Of a stretch of 64,000 bases of DNA, positions 51,779 to 60,520 are shown piece after piece (the stretch's first letter is position 1; the number at the start of each line of letters is the position of its first letter). The stretch is taken from the NCBI GenBank assembly GCA_963775015.1, contig CAVZHI010000015.1:496001-560000 (forward strand), given 5' to 3'. This DNA comes from JAEMQF01 sp963775015. Its GTDB lineage: Bacteria > Pseudomonadota > Gammaproteobacteria > Burkholderiales > Burkholderiaceae_C. The translations under genes and the position numbers were made by a program. The notes below the pieces were generated by a model. It ran no database searches. It was not told the origin of the DNA and worked only from the letters and a program-made list of their open reading frames with translations.

Positions 51779-53251
51779 ATGCGCCTGCTCGGCAAAGCGC
51801 TCACCTTCGACGACGTGTTGTTGGTGCCCGCCTTCTCCCAGGTCCTGCCGCGCGACACCAGCCTCGCCACCTCGCTGTCACGCAACATCCGCCTCAATTT
51901 GCCGCTTGTTTCCGCGGCGATGGACACCGTGACCGAAGCGCGCCTGGCGATCGCGATCGCCCAGGAAGGCGGCATCGGTATCGTGCACAAGAACCTCGCG
52001 CCCAAGCAGCAGGCGGCCGAGGTGGCGCGCGTCAAGCGCTACGAGTCGGGCCTGCTGAAAGACCCGATCACGATCTCGCCCGGCGTTCCGGTGCGCCACG
52101 TGATGGAGCTGTCCAAACAACACGGCATCTCGGGCTTCCCCGTCGTCGAAGAAGGCCGCGTCGTGGGGATCGTGACGAACCGTGATCTTCGCTTCGAGAC
52201 GCGGCTGGACGTGCCGGTGCGCGAAATCATGACACCACGCGAGCGCCTCATCACGGTGCGCGAAGGCGCGTCGCTCGCCGAGGGCAAGGCGCTGATGCAC
52301 CGGCACAAGCTCGAGCGTGTGCTCGTCGTCAACGAAGCCTTCGAACTGCGCGGCCTCATGACCGTGAAGGACATCACGAAGCAGACGAGCTTCCCCGACG
52401 CTGCCCGAGACGGCCAGGGCAAGTTGCGCGTCGGCGCTGCGGTGGGCGTGGGCGAGGGCACCGAGGAGCGCGCCGAACTGCTCGTCAGGGCGGGCGCCGA
52501 TGTGCTCGTCGTCGACACCGCGCACGGCCACAGCGCCGGCGTGATCGAGCGCGTGCGCTGGGTGAAGCGGAACTACCCGCAAATCGACGTGATCGGCGGC
52601 AACATCGCCACCGGCGCCGCGGCGCGCGCGCTCGTGGACGCCGGAGCGGACGCGGTCAAGGTCGGCATCGGGCCGGGTTCGATTTGCACGACGCGAATCG
52701 TCACGGGTGTGGGCGTGCCGCAAATCTTCGCGATTCAGCAGGTCGCCAAGGCGATCGCCGGCAGCGGCGTTCCGCTCATCGCCGACGGGGGGGTGCGTTT
52801 CTCCGGCGACCTGGCGAAGGCGATCGCCGCGGGTGCGAACAGCGTGATGATGGGCGGCGCCTTTGCCGGCACCGAAGAGGCGCCCGGCGAGACCATCCTC
52901 TACCAGGGCCGCACCTACAAGAGCTACCGCGGCATGGGGTCGTTAGGGGCGATGCAGCAGGGTTCGGCGGACCGCTACTTCCAGGAGAACTCCGATTCGT
53001 CGACGGCGAACTCGGCGAAGCTCGTTCCCGAGGGCATTGAAGGTCAGGTGCCGTACAAGGGAACCGTGGTCGCAGTGATCTTCCAGATGGCGGGTGGGCT
53101 GCGCGCGTCGATGCACTACTGCGGCTGCGCGAGCATCGCCGAGCTGCACGAGCGCGCCGAGTTCGTCGAGATCTCGTCCGCCGGCATGCGCGAGAGCCAT
53201 GTGCACGACGTTCAGATCACCAAAGAAGCGCCGAATTACCGCATGGAATGA
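51779..53251 (+). CDS. guaB: IMP dehydrogenase
   Basis: GuaB, 490 aa, oxidises IMP to XMP, the committed step in GMP synthesis. Catalytic C303 in GIGPGSICTTRI, a CBS pair at about 95-200, the K/Na-site glycine loop, and GGVRFSGDLAKAIAAGANSVMMG. Flap segment MGSLGAMQQGSADRYFQ. The gene overlaps an MFS gene, with guaA next, so the pathway genes guaB and guaA are in one unit. Confidence 0.98.
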   Translation: MRLLGKALTFDDVLLVPAFSQVLPRDTSLATSLSRNIRLNLPLVSAAMDTVTEARLAIAIAQEGGIGIVHKNLAPKQQAAEVARVKRYESGLLKDPITISPGVPVRHVMELSKQHGISGFPVVEEGRVVGIVTNRDLRFETRLDVPVREIMTPRERLITVREGASLAEGKALMHRHKLERVLVVNEAFELRGLMTVKDITKQTSFPDAARDGQGKLRVGAAVGVGEGTEERAELLVRAGADVLVVDTAHGHSAGVIERVRWVKRNYPQIDVIGGNIATGAAARALVDAGADAVKVGIGPGSICTTRIVTGVGVPQIFAIQQVAKAIAGSGVPLIADGGVRFSGDLAKAIAAGANSVMMGGAFAGTEEAPGETILYQGRTYKSYRGMGSLGAMQQGSADRYFQENSDSSTANSAKLVPEGIEGQVPYKGTVVAVIFQMAGGLRASMHYCGCASIAELHERAEFVEISSAGMRESHVHDVQITKEAPNYRME

Positions 53252-54510
53252 CGTTGACCGCTTCCTCTGCTCCCTCACATGGCCGCCGCGAGGCGGCCAT
53301 GCCTTTCATCCTGATCACGGTGCTGATCGACATGATGGCCATCGGCCTGATCGTGCCGGTGTTGCCGCTGCTGGTCGGCACGTTCACGTCGTCGCCGACC
53401 GAACAGACGTTCTGGTTCGGCGCGGTTGCGCTGACATTCGGCGTTGCGAACTTCTTTGCCTCACCGATCCTCGGCGCCTTGTCCGACAAGTACGGGCGCC
53501 GCCCGGTCCTGTTGCTCGGATTTTCCGGGCTCGCAGCAAGCTTCATCGTCACCGGTCTCGCGACCGCGCTGTGGATGCTGATCGCGGTGCGCCTGTTCAG
53601 CGGCGCGATGCAATCCAACGCCGCAGTGGCGAACGCGTATGTCGCCGACATCACGGCGCCGGAGGACCGCGCGCGGCGTTTCGGCCTGCTCGGCGCAATG
53701 TTCGGCCTGGGCTTCACGTTGGGGCCCGTGATGGGCGGGCTGCTCGGTTCGATCAACCTGCACCTGCCGTTCTTCGCCGCCGGCGCGCTGGCGGTGCTGA
53801 ACTGGCTCTACGGTTACTTCGTGCTGCCCGAGTCGTTGCCGCCGGAGCGGCGCAAGCCCTTCGAGTGGAAGCGTGCGAACCCGTTCAGTTCGCTGCGCGG
53901 CTTGAGCGAGTTGAAAGGCGTCGGACCGCTGGTGGCGGTGATCGGCCTCGCGTCGCTGGCGCAATTCACCTTGCACAACACGTTTGTGCTGTACACCACG
54001 TTCAAGTTCGGCTGGGGCCCGCAGCACAACGGTTGGGCCTTGTTCACGGTCGGGCTGATGTCGGTTCTGGTGCAAGGCTTTTTGCTCAAACATCTGCTGA
54101 AGCGCTTCTCCGCGCGCGTCCTGGCGACTTTCGGTCTGGCCGCGTCGACGCTCACCTACTTTTCGTTCGGCGCGGCGAGCGAAGGCTGGATGATGTTCGT
54201 CATCATCATCCTGGGCAACATCCTTGGTGGCGGCGCGGCGGCGGTGATCCAGAGCCATGTGTCGAACGCCGCCGACTCGCGCAGCCAGGGCCAGACCATG
54301 GGTTCGGTGGCGGGCCTGAACAGCCTGATGGCGGTCATCGCTCCGGTGGTGAGCGCGCCACTGCTCGGCATGGTGTCGCACCTGAGCGCGGGCGACTGGC
54401 GCATCGGCCTGCCGTTTTATTTCTGCGCGGCGCTGCAATTGATCGGCACGGGAATCGCTGCGCGGCACTTCAGCCGCACGGCGACGCAGAGCCAGGCTGC
54501 CGTGGCGTGA
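53248..54510 (+). CDS. MFS drug-type transporter (DHA1/TetA-like)
   Basis: Twelve-helix DHA1 transporter, 420 aa. The loop 2-3 motif is GALSDKYGRRPVLLLG and helix 5 carries the antiporter motif FGLGFTLGPVMGGLLG. The first ATG (53248) overlaps the guaB stop; another at 53299 (MPFILITVLIDMMAIGL) begins right at the first helix and may be the true start. It lies between guaB and guaA, which is unusual and may reflect insertion into the guaBA unit. Substrate unknown. Confidence 0.88.
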   Translation: MTLTASSAPSHGRREAAMPFILITVLIDMMAIGLIVPVLPLLVGTFTSSPTEQTFWFGAVALTFGVANFFASPILGALSDKYGRRPVLLLGFSGLAASFIVTGLATALWMLIAVRLFSGAMQSNAAVANAYVADITAPEDRARRFGLLGAMFGLGFTLGPVMGGLLGSINLHLPFFAAGALAVLNWLYGYFVLPESLPPERRKPFEWKRANPFSSLRGLSELKGVGPLVAVIGLASLAQFTLHNTFVLYTTFKFGWGPQHNGWALFTVGLMSVLVQGFLLKHLLKRFSARVLATFGLAASTLTYFSFGAASEGWMMFVIIILGNILGGGAAAVIQSHVSNAADSRSQGQTMGSVAGLNSLMAVIAPVVSAPLLGMVSHLSAGDWRIGLPFYFCAALQLIGTGIAARHFSRTATQSQAAVA

Positions 54511-54520
54511 AGGGCGCAGC

Positions 54521-56119
54521 ATGCACGACAAGATCCTGATCCTCGACTTCGGCTCGCAGCTGACGCAACTCATCGCACGCCGCGTTCGCGAGGCGCATGT
54601 GTACTGCGAGATCCACCCGAACGACGTCAGCGACGAATTCATTCGCGAATTCGCGCCGAAGGCGATCATTCTCTCGGGCAGCCACGCATCGACTTACGAA
54701 GACCATGAACTGCGCGCGCCGCAGGCGGTGTGGGACGCGCGCGTGCCGGTGCTCGGCATCTGCTACGGCATGTTCACGATGGCGGTGCAACTGGGTGGCC
54801 AGGTCGAGGCGAGCAGCCACCGCGAATTCGGCTACGCCGAAGTGCGTGCGCATGGCCACACAGAATTGCTCGCCGGAATCGAAGATTTTCAGACGCCCGA
54901 GCAGCACGGCATGCTCAAGGTCTGGATGAGCCACGGCGACAAGGTCACCGCGCTGCCGCCGGGCTTCAAGCTGATGGCGAGCACACCGAGCTGCCCGATC
55001 GCCGGCATGGCCGACGAGGCGCGCGGTTACTACGGCGTGCAGTTCCACCCCGAAGTCACGCACACGCTGCAAGGGCGAGCGCTGCTGAACCGCTTCGTGC
55101 TCGAGATCGCCGGCGCCAGGCCCGACTGGGTGATGGGCAACTACATCGACGAATGTGTGGCCCGCATTCGCGCCCAGGTCGGCAACGAACACGTGATCCT
55201 TGGGTTGTCAGGCGGCGTCGACTCGAGCGTCGCCGCGGCGCTGATCCACCGCGCGATCGGCGATCAATTGACCTGCGTTTTTGTCGACCACGGCCTGCTG
55301 CGCCTGAACGAAGGCGCGCAGGTGATGGAGATGTTCGTCGGGCGCCTGCACGCCAAGGTGGTTCACGTCGACGCGAGCGCGCAGTTCCTCGCTGCCCTGG
55401 CCGGTGTGAGCGACCCGGAAGCGAAACGCAAGATCATCGGCCGCGAATTCGTCGAAGTGTTCCAGGCCAAAGCGAACCAGCTCAAGCGCGAGACCGGCGG
55501 CTCGGTGAAGTGGCTCGCGCAGGGAACAATTTACCCCGACGTTGTCGAATCCGGCGGCACGAAGACGAAGAAGGCGACGTCGATCAAGAGCCACCACAAC
55601 GTGGGCGGGCTGCCGCAGACGCTCGGCCTGAAATTGCTCGAGCCGCTGCGTGAATTGTTCAAAGACGAGGTGCGCGAACTTGGTTTGGCGCTCGGACTGC
55701 CGCACGACATGGTGCACCGGCATCCGTTCCCGGGGCCAGGCCTTGGCGTACGCATCCTCGGTGAGGTGAAGCGCGAACACGCGGACCTGCTGCGCCGCGC
55801 CGATGCAATCTTCATCGATGAGTTGCGCAACACGCTCGACCCGGTGAGCGGCAAGACCTGGTATCAGCTGACGAGCCAGGCCTTTGCCGTGTTCCTGCCG
55901 GTCAGAAGCGTCGGCGTGATGGGCGACGGCCGCACCTACGAACACGTCGTCGCCTTGCGCGCCGTCCAGACGAGCGACTTCATGACGGCCGACTGGGCCG
56001 AGCTGCCCTACGCGCTGCTGAAAAAAGTGTCGAGCCGCATCATCAACGAAGTGCGCGGCATCAACCGCGTCGCCTACGACGTGTCGAGCAAACCGCCGGC
56101 GACTATCGAGTGGGAGTGA
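54521..56119 (+). CDS. guaA: GMP synthase (glutamine-hydrolysing)
   Basis: GuaA, 532 aa, converts XMP to GMP using glutamine and ATP. Class I amidotransferase triad: C81 in GICYGMF, H176 and E178 in QFHPEVTH. ATP-PPase P-loop LSGGVDSSVAA (229-239), and C-terminal dimer domain ending INRVAYDVSSKPPATIEWE. The 3' end of guaA is a known integration site for genomic islands, and the region beyond changes character at once. Confidence 0.98.
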   Translation: MHDKILILDFGSQLTQLIARRVREAHVYCEIHPNDVSDEFIREFAPKAIILSGSHASTYEDHELRAPQAVWDARVPVLGICYGMFTMAVQLGGQVEASSHREFGYAEVRAHGHTELLAGIEDFQTPEQHGMLKVWMSHGDKVTALPPGFKLMASTPSCPIAGMADEARGYYGVQFHPEVTHTLQGRALLNRFVLEIAGARPDWVMGNYIDECVARIRAQVGNEHVILGLSGGVDSSVAAALIHRAIGDQLTCVFVDHGLLRLNEGAQVMEMFVGRLHAKVVHVDASAQFLAALAGVSDPEAKRKIIGREFVEVFQAKANQLKRETGGSVKWLAQGTIYPDVVESGGTKTKKATSIKSHHNVGGLPQTLGLKLLEPLRELFKDEVRELGLALGLPHDMVHRHPFPGPGLGVRILGEVKREHADLLRRADAIFIDELRNTLDPVSGKTWYQLTSQAFAVFLPVRSVGVMGDGRTYEHVVALRAVQTSDFMTADWAELPYALLKKVSSRIINEVRGINRVAYDVSSKPPATIEWE

Positions 56120-56731
56120 GGGGGGTTGGTTTTTGAGGGTTCGCGGTCTATCGGGGACTATCGGATACCGCGCTGGGAAGCGCTTTCACGCCCTCGCAAG
56201 TCCTTGATCGACAATCGGTTTCCTGTTTTGAGCGGCCAGCGAGCTTTCGCGGACTATCGGCAGCGATCGCGGGCAAGCGGAAACTTCTGACGGTAAGACT
56301 GACGGTCAAAACTTGACGCCGAATTCTTGGCGGCGTTTTGCCGTCACTTCAAAGTCGAGCCTGACGGTAAATTTCGAGGCGATTCGCGAGGATTCATGCG
56401 GGCTTGCGGGCGGCAGCAGCCTTTTTGGCCGCTGGCGGTAAATCGCAAGAACTTCTGCACCGCGACCGTTCAAACCAAGCACTCATCCTTGCGGTCTCCG
56501 AGGCGAAGGGGAGGGCGCCGACCACAATTGCTCCTGGGCGCGTCGTTGACAGATGGAACTACATCATCATCATCAACAGCTTGTGCGTCACGTTGAAAAT
56601 GGGCGACCCGCGAGACTGGATGTCGGTTGTCCGTGCCTGAGCTGTCGTGCGAGTTGCTGATGTGTAGCCCGGCAGTCGGCCAAGTGCAGCCGCACGCCAG
56701 GGTCCGGAGTGCGGCGGCGCGCGGCGGCAAC
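56120..56731. other. Gene-free region after guaA with attachment-site-like repeats
   Basis: 612 bases with no convincing gene. Short repeats cluster here: GGACTATCGG at 56155-56164 and 56251-56260 (with a related GCGACTATCGAG inside the guaA end), CTGACGGTAA at 56287-56296 and 56361-56370, CTGACGGTCA at 56299-56308, and an inverted copy at about 56337-56346. The pattern resembles core and arm sites of a tyrosine integrase, but no integrase gene is present. An AT-richer composition than the flanks supports a foreign origin. Small open frames such as 56404-56640 are not recognisable. Confidence 0.45.
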
Positions 56732-57103
56732 TCAGGGTTTGCGGGTCGGGTCACCGCGTTCGCGGTTGAGCTGCACCGCCTCGCGCACCAGCTTCTTCAG
56801 CACGGCCGGCTTCAGGTCGGCCTGCGTTCGCAACTTGATGTGCCCCATCTTGTCGCCGCTGCCCTCGATCAGGCCGGGCGCGCTGGGCAGATGCATGCCG
56901 CGCCAAAAGCCGAACGTGACATGGCCTTTGTGGGCCTTGATCCAGCACACCGGCCCACCGACTTCGAAAACCGGCTGCGACCACTTGATGGCCTCGCTGG
57001 CCCCGGGGGCGGCCGTTTGCACCAGCGCTCGCAGCGCCTGTGCGATTGCGCGCTGTTCGTCGTTCAACGTCGCCAGGTAGTCATCGACCGACTTTGCAGC
57101 CAT
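56732..57103 (-). CDS. DUF1801 domain protein
   Basis: YdhG/DUF1801 family protein, 123 aa. Segments: SVDDYLATLNDEQRAIAQAL, IKWSQPVFEVGGPVCWIKAHKGHVTFGFWRG, LIEGSGDKMGHIKLRT. These small globular proteins of unknown function often sit with ECF sigma factors and SnoaL or YCII proteins. It lies 9 bases downstream of a SnoaL-like gene, in the same transcript. Confidence 0.85.
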   Translation of the reverse strand: MAAKSVDDYLATLNDEQRAIAQALRALVQTAAPGASEAIKWSQPVFEVGGPVCWIKAHKGHVTFGFWRGMHLPSAPGLIEGSGDKMGHIKLRTQADLKPAVLKKLVREAVQLNRERGDPTRKP

Positions 57104-57112
57104 GGTGCCGTC

Positions 57113-57475
57113 CTAGCGCAACGTGGTCACCAGACGCATGATCAGCCCGGCGTCCAACGTGAAGACATTGGTCCCCTGCCCCTTGCCGCCGGGCAGGGCC
57201 GGCGAGTGGCAAGTCCAATCTACCCGTACGCCCGTGGGACTGACATCGAAGCGCTCGACCTCGAGCCGCATGTCAGGCAGCGGGTGGCGCCAGCCTTGCA
57301 GGAAGGTCTGCCGTATCGCGTCGCGACCTACATGGTCGAGCATCCGGCCGGAGAAGGGCTCGCTGTACTGCGCGTGCTCGGCGAACAGCGCCATCATCTC
57401 GGCCTCGGAGGTGGCACCGGCCTGCATGGCCCGGAAGAACTGGGCCACGGGTGGGGGCAAAATGGTCTGATTCAT
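57113..57475 (-). CDS. SnoaL-like/NTF2-fold protein
   Basis: NTF2-like fold protein, 120 aa, of the SnoaL group. Pattern FFRAMQAGATSEAEMMALFAEHAQYSEPFSG then GRDAIRQTFLQGWRHPLPDMRLEVERFDVS and VFTLDAGLIMRLVTTLR. Small-molecule-binding or isomerase-type proteins; role unknown. The start at 57475 is only 18 bases from the divergent LuxR-type gene. Coupled to DUF1801. Confidence 0.8.
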   Translation of the reverse strand: MNQTILPPPVAQFFRAMQAGATSEAEMMALFAEHAQYSEPFSGRMLDHVGRDAIRQTFLQGWRHPLPDMRLEVERFDVSPTGVRVDWTCHSPALPGGKGQGTNVFTLDAGLIMRLVTTLR

Positions 57476-57493
57476 GGCTTCGAACCTGAGGTT

Positions 57494-57937
57494 ATGGTGG
57501 AGCAAGACACGCCAGTGGCAGGGGCACTGCCCAGTGAGTTTCTCGACGAGCTCTCGTCGGCGCTGTTGCGCTTCGGTCGGCCGCAGGCAGGTGTGGACTT
57601 CATGTCGTTGGCCCGACTTTCAAAGCGCCTGCCCGGCGCCACCGCGGTGACGGTTGACTACACACAGCTGCATCGCCTGGCGGCTCCGCTGGTCGTGGTG
57701 CGCCTGCAGGCCCGGGCCGAGGCCAACCCGCGTTGGGCCGCGCTCACGCCGCGCGAAAGCGAAGTGGCGCAAGGCCTTGCCCGCGGCCTGTCCAACAAGG
57801 TTATCGCGCGCCAGCTCGGACTGAGCGTGGGCACGGTCAAGGACTACGTGCATCGAATCCTCACGAAGACAGGTCACACCAGCCGTGCCAGCTTTGCCGC
57901 AGCCGGCATGCCAACCGCGCCGCATGGCCCATCGTAG
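57494..57937 (+). CDS. LuxR-type helix-turn-helix regulator
   Basis: Transcriptional regulator, 147 aa. The C-terminal GerE/LuxR HTH is clear at about 82-140 (LTPRESEVAQGLARGLSNKVIA, LGLSVGTVKDYVHRILTKTG). The N-terminal 80 residues match no family I can name and are too short for a full autoinducer, PAS or receiver domain. It shares an 18-base intergenic region with the SnoaL gene, so it may regulate that gene. Confidence 0.82.
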   Translation: MVEQDTPVAGALPSEFLDELSSALLRFGRPQAGVDFMSLARLSKRLPGATAVTVDYTQLHRLAAPLVVVRLQARAEANPRWAALTPRESEVAQGLARGLSNKVIARQLGLSVGTVKDYVHRILTKTGHTSRASFAAAGMPTAPHGPS

Positions 57938-58127
57938 AGGCACACCGCGCCGATGCCTATCCATCGTTGGATAGGGCGGTGCGCGGCGAGCCGTTCTGCC
58001 GCATCACCCTTCACCGGCGCGGCGGCCAGAAGGCGTTGACGCCATTGGTGCAGAGGATCGCGCTTTCGCAGCCCCAGCATCGCGACTGACCTGCCAAGTC
58101 TCCTGGCTCAAGGTAGATAGGCGCAGA

Positions 58128-58970
58128 TCAGGGGGATTGGGAATCGACCTCGCCCCGCAGCGCAATCGACTTGAGCGTGGCAACAAGATCGGGGCTCGAA
58201 TAGTTCGGATGGTCTCTGAACACGTCGATCGCCGAGGCGTACGCCTGCATCTGCGCCTTGACCTGCCGCTCGGCCGCGGTGGGCTGGGCGGCATAGCGCA
58301 GTCGGTTCGGGCTGACAAATCCCTGCGCCACCGCCACCGAGGTCAGCGTCTCGCAGCGGCAAGCCGCAGCCTGGTTGACCAGACCGCAGCGCGCGCGCAT
58401 GAAGTTGGTCATCGCCACACGCGCGCGTGACAAGCGTTTGCGTAACGCTTCGTCGGTGATCCCGAGGGCCGCGGCCACGGTTTCCGACGGCAGCTCGAAA
58501 ATCTCACCCAGGATGTAGGCGGCGCGATGGCCGCGGTCAAGACACAGCAGCATGCCGTGGGTGCAGAACAGTTTGGTCTGCTCCACGAGCACGGGGTCGT
58601 GGACCGGGTCGAGCGTGGCCGACGCGGCCAACGCCTGCTCGAGCTGATCGGAAGCGACTTCGAAGCTCGTGGTCCGCTGCTCTGCCGCCGACCGGGCCGC
58701 TGTCAGCAAGACGTTCAGCGCGATGCGGTAGATCCAGGTTGAAACGGAGGACTCGCCACGGAATTGCGGCAGCGCCCGGGCCACCCTTAACAAGACATCT
58801 TGAGTCGCGTCACGCGCTGCCTCGGGATCGGCCAGCATGCGCAGCGCCAGCCCGTACACCGGGTCTTGAACGCCGCGCAGCAGGTCGTTCATGCCGGCCG
58901 CGTCGCCGCCACGCGCGCGCTCGAGCGTCTCGGGTGCGCATTCGATCCAGCCCTTTCGATTCGCGGTCAC
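58128..58970 (-). CDS. ECF RNA polymerase sigma factor with Cys-rich C-terminal extension
   Basis: Extracytoplasmic-function sigma factor, 280 aa. Region 2 at about 28-95 (GLALRMLADPEAARDATQDVLLRV.., FRGESSVSTWIYRIALN) and region 4 at about 143-193 (LDRGHRAAYILGEIFELPSETVA.., DEALRKRLSRARVAM). A C-terminal extension of about 85 residues begins RARCGLVNQAAACRCETL with C195, C204, C206, perhaps a metal or redox site. No anti-sigma gene is adjacent. Its 5' end lies in the direct repeat shared with 62337-62500. Confidence 0.85.
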   Translation of the reverse strand: MTANRKGWIECAPETLERARGGDAAGMNDLLRGVQDPVYGLALRMLADPEAARDATQDVLLRVARALPQFRGESSVSTWIYRIALNVLLTAARSAAEQRTTSFEVASDQLEQALAASATLDPVHDPVLVEQTKLFCTHGMLLCLDRGHRAAYILGEIFELPSETVAAALGITDEALRKRLSRARVAMTNFMRARCGLVNQAAACRCETLTSVAVAQGFVSPNRLRYAAQPTAAERQVKAQMQAYASAIDVFRDHPNYSSPDLVATLKSIALRGEVDSQSP

Positions 58971-59107
58971 ATTCGGCCTCAGGTCTCAGTCTAACGGAGC
59001 ACCCCATTCAGCCCCGACGGGTTGACCCACCAGGAGCCCCCATGCCGACCACCGCTTTCGTCGCCGTCCGCGAGTTCACGCGCATCTTCAAGAACGAACA
59101 CGATGTC
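58944..59107. repeat. Direct repeat, copy A (164 bp)
   Basis: Matches 62337-62500 base for base without gaps (offset 3393) apart from about a dozen substitutions. It covers the first nine codons of the ECF sigma gene, the divergent promoter gap, and the first about 22 codons of a SnoaL-type gene. It marks one edge of a 3.4-kb insertion or duplication. Confidence 0.9.
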
Positions 59108-59116
59108 GGGGGATAG
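59042..59116 (+). pseudogene. Truncated 5' end of the SnoaL fusion gene
   Basis: Begins MPTTAFVAVREFTRIFKNEH, nearly the same as the intact protein at 62435, and ends after 24 codons where the sequence leaves the repeat (TAG at 59114-59116). It has the same CAGGAG ribosome-binding site. A remnant, not a functional gene. Confidence 0.85.
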
Positions 59117-59299
59117 GTGGTTCAGCGGCAAAAGGGCATAGCCCAGGATCTCGCCCACACGCTCCCGGCGCGGGCGCGCGTACAGGCGCTCGGCATCGCC
59201 GCCGGTCACCGTATCCAGCATGAGCAGCGGTTTGCCGCAGTGGCGGCCCATCTCCTCGGCCGCGCGCACCAAGGCTTCGCCGGGGATAGGTGTTTCGGG
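59117..59299 (-). pseudogene. GNAT acetyltransferase fragment
   Basis: A minus-strand frame reads GEALVRAAEEMGRHCGKPLL, then LDTVTGGDAERLYAR, RERVGEILGYALLP, which is the C-terminal half of a GNAT N-acetyltransferase (acetyl-CoA site and the LDT..G..AERLY.R segment). The first half is missing and the end runs into the direct repeat. No start codon or intact fold: a gene remnant trapped at the junction. Confidence 0.75.
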
Positions 59300-59308
59300 T
59301 CAGCGTTG

Positions 59309-60520
59309 TCAGCTGTTCGATGATGAGCGTGCGCGGCTCGTGATCCCGGGCTGCGATGCCACGGACCCGAGCCCGAATAACGGACGCAGCAACGCCACGC
59401 GTCGAATGCCCTCGAACAAACCAAGCGTGATCGCGACCGTGCCGGTGGTGATGGCCAGGTACTTGGCGGCAATCGTCCAGTCCAGCGGCACGATCAGGTA
59501 GGCCAGCGCGACGATGATGCTCAGGTGCAGGCAGAACAACGGGTACACGGCCTCGTTGAGGTAGTCGAGCACGCGGCCGGGGCGGCGCAAGAATCGTCCG
59601 GCATAGCCCAGGCACGCGAGCAGCCAGAACCAGGTATTGGCCACGCGCACGAGGCAGAACCCGAGGTAGGTGCCGACATCGACCGCGCCGTTGCGCAGCG
59701 GTGTGAACCCGCTGTCGGCCGGCGACCAGAACAGAGCGAACAGCAGCGCGGTCGTCAGCAGCCCGAGCCCCAGCGACAGCGCGCGCAGCTGCTCGATCCG
59801 CTCCAGCAGCGGCGCGCTGGAGGCGAGCACGAAGCCGGCCAGAAAGATCGCGAACCAGTGGCTGAAGCTCGCCCAGTCGTGGATCAGATCGCGGAACCCG
59901 GGAAACGGCGCACGCAAGGCGATCTCGACGATCGCCAGCGGCACGATGAACAGGTAAACCGAGGCCCCGCGCACCAGCACGCGTGTCCAGCGCGCGAGCC
60001 ACGCCTGCCCGGCTGCGCGCTTCAGGTAGGAGAACACCGGCACGCCGAGCAGGCAGAACAAAAAGAGGTAGGCGATGAACCAGTAGTGGTGCCAACTCAA
60101 GTGGCCGCGCGGGTAGACGCCGTTGGCGAACAAGCCGGCGTAGAAGTCGACCAGGGACCCGTCGAAAGCGCCGAGGAAACGCTTCTCGAGGTAGACCATC
60201 GGTGGCACCACGACAAGCACGCCAGCGGCCAGCGGAACCACGAGCCGCTGGGCACGGTCGCGCAGGAAAGCGCGGCGGTCACGGTGGCGCAGCGCGAAAC
60301 AGACCCCCACGCCCGAGATGAGGAAGAGCAGCGCCAGGCGGAACTGATGCAAGAAGGCGACGAAGACCTGCAGCAGCGGGCTCGACTGTGCGTTCTGGAT
60401 CATCGGGATGCCACTGGGCAGGAATACCACCGCCGCGTGAAAGTAGATCAAGAGGCCGAAGGCGATGACCCGCAGCCAGTCGAGATCGGCGCGGCGCCCT
60501 TCGATGGCCAGGCCGCTCAT
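59309..60520 (-). CDS. Acyltransferase family 3 membrane protein
   Basis: Integral membrane acyltransferase (OafA/OpgC type), 403 aa, about ten helices. N-terminus ADLDWLRVIAFGLLIYFHAAVVF carries the conserved R/H pair, with LLFLISGVGVCFALRHRDRRAFLRDRAQRLVVPL next. Probably acylates a periplasmic or surface glycan. Its ATGA start overlaps the DUF2147 stop. The C-terminus (SRARSSSNS) lies at the GNAT-fragment junction and may be altered. Confidence 0.85.
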   Translation of the reverse strand: MSGLAIEGRRADLDWLRVIAFGLLIYFHAAVVFLPSGIPMIQNAQSSPLLQVFVAFLHQFRLALLFLISGVGVCFALRHRDRRAFLRDRAQRLVVPLAAGVLVVVPPMVYLEKRFLGAFDGSLVDFYAGLFANGVYPRGHLSWHHYWFIAYLFLFCLLGVPVFSYLKRAAGQAWLARWTRVLVRGASVYLFIVPLAIVEIALRAPFPGFRDLIHDWASFSHWFAIFLAGFVLASSAPLLERIEQLRALSLGLGLLTTALLFALFWSPADSGFTPLRNGAVDVGTYLGFCLVRVANTWFWLLACLGYAGRFLRRPGRVLDYLNEAVYPLFCLHLSIIVALAYLIVPLDWTIAAKYLAITTGTVAITLGLFEGIRRVALLRPLFGLGSVASQPGITSRARSSSNS

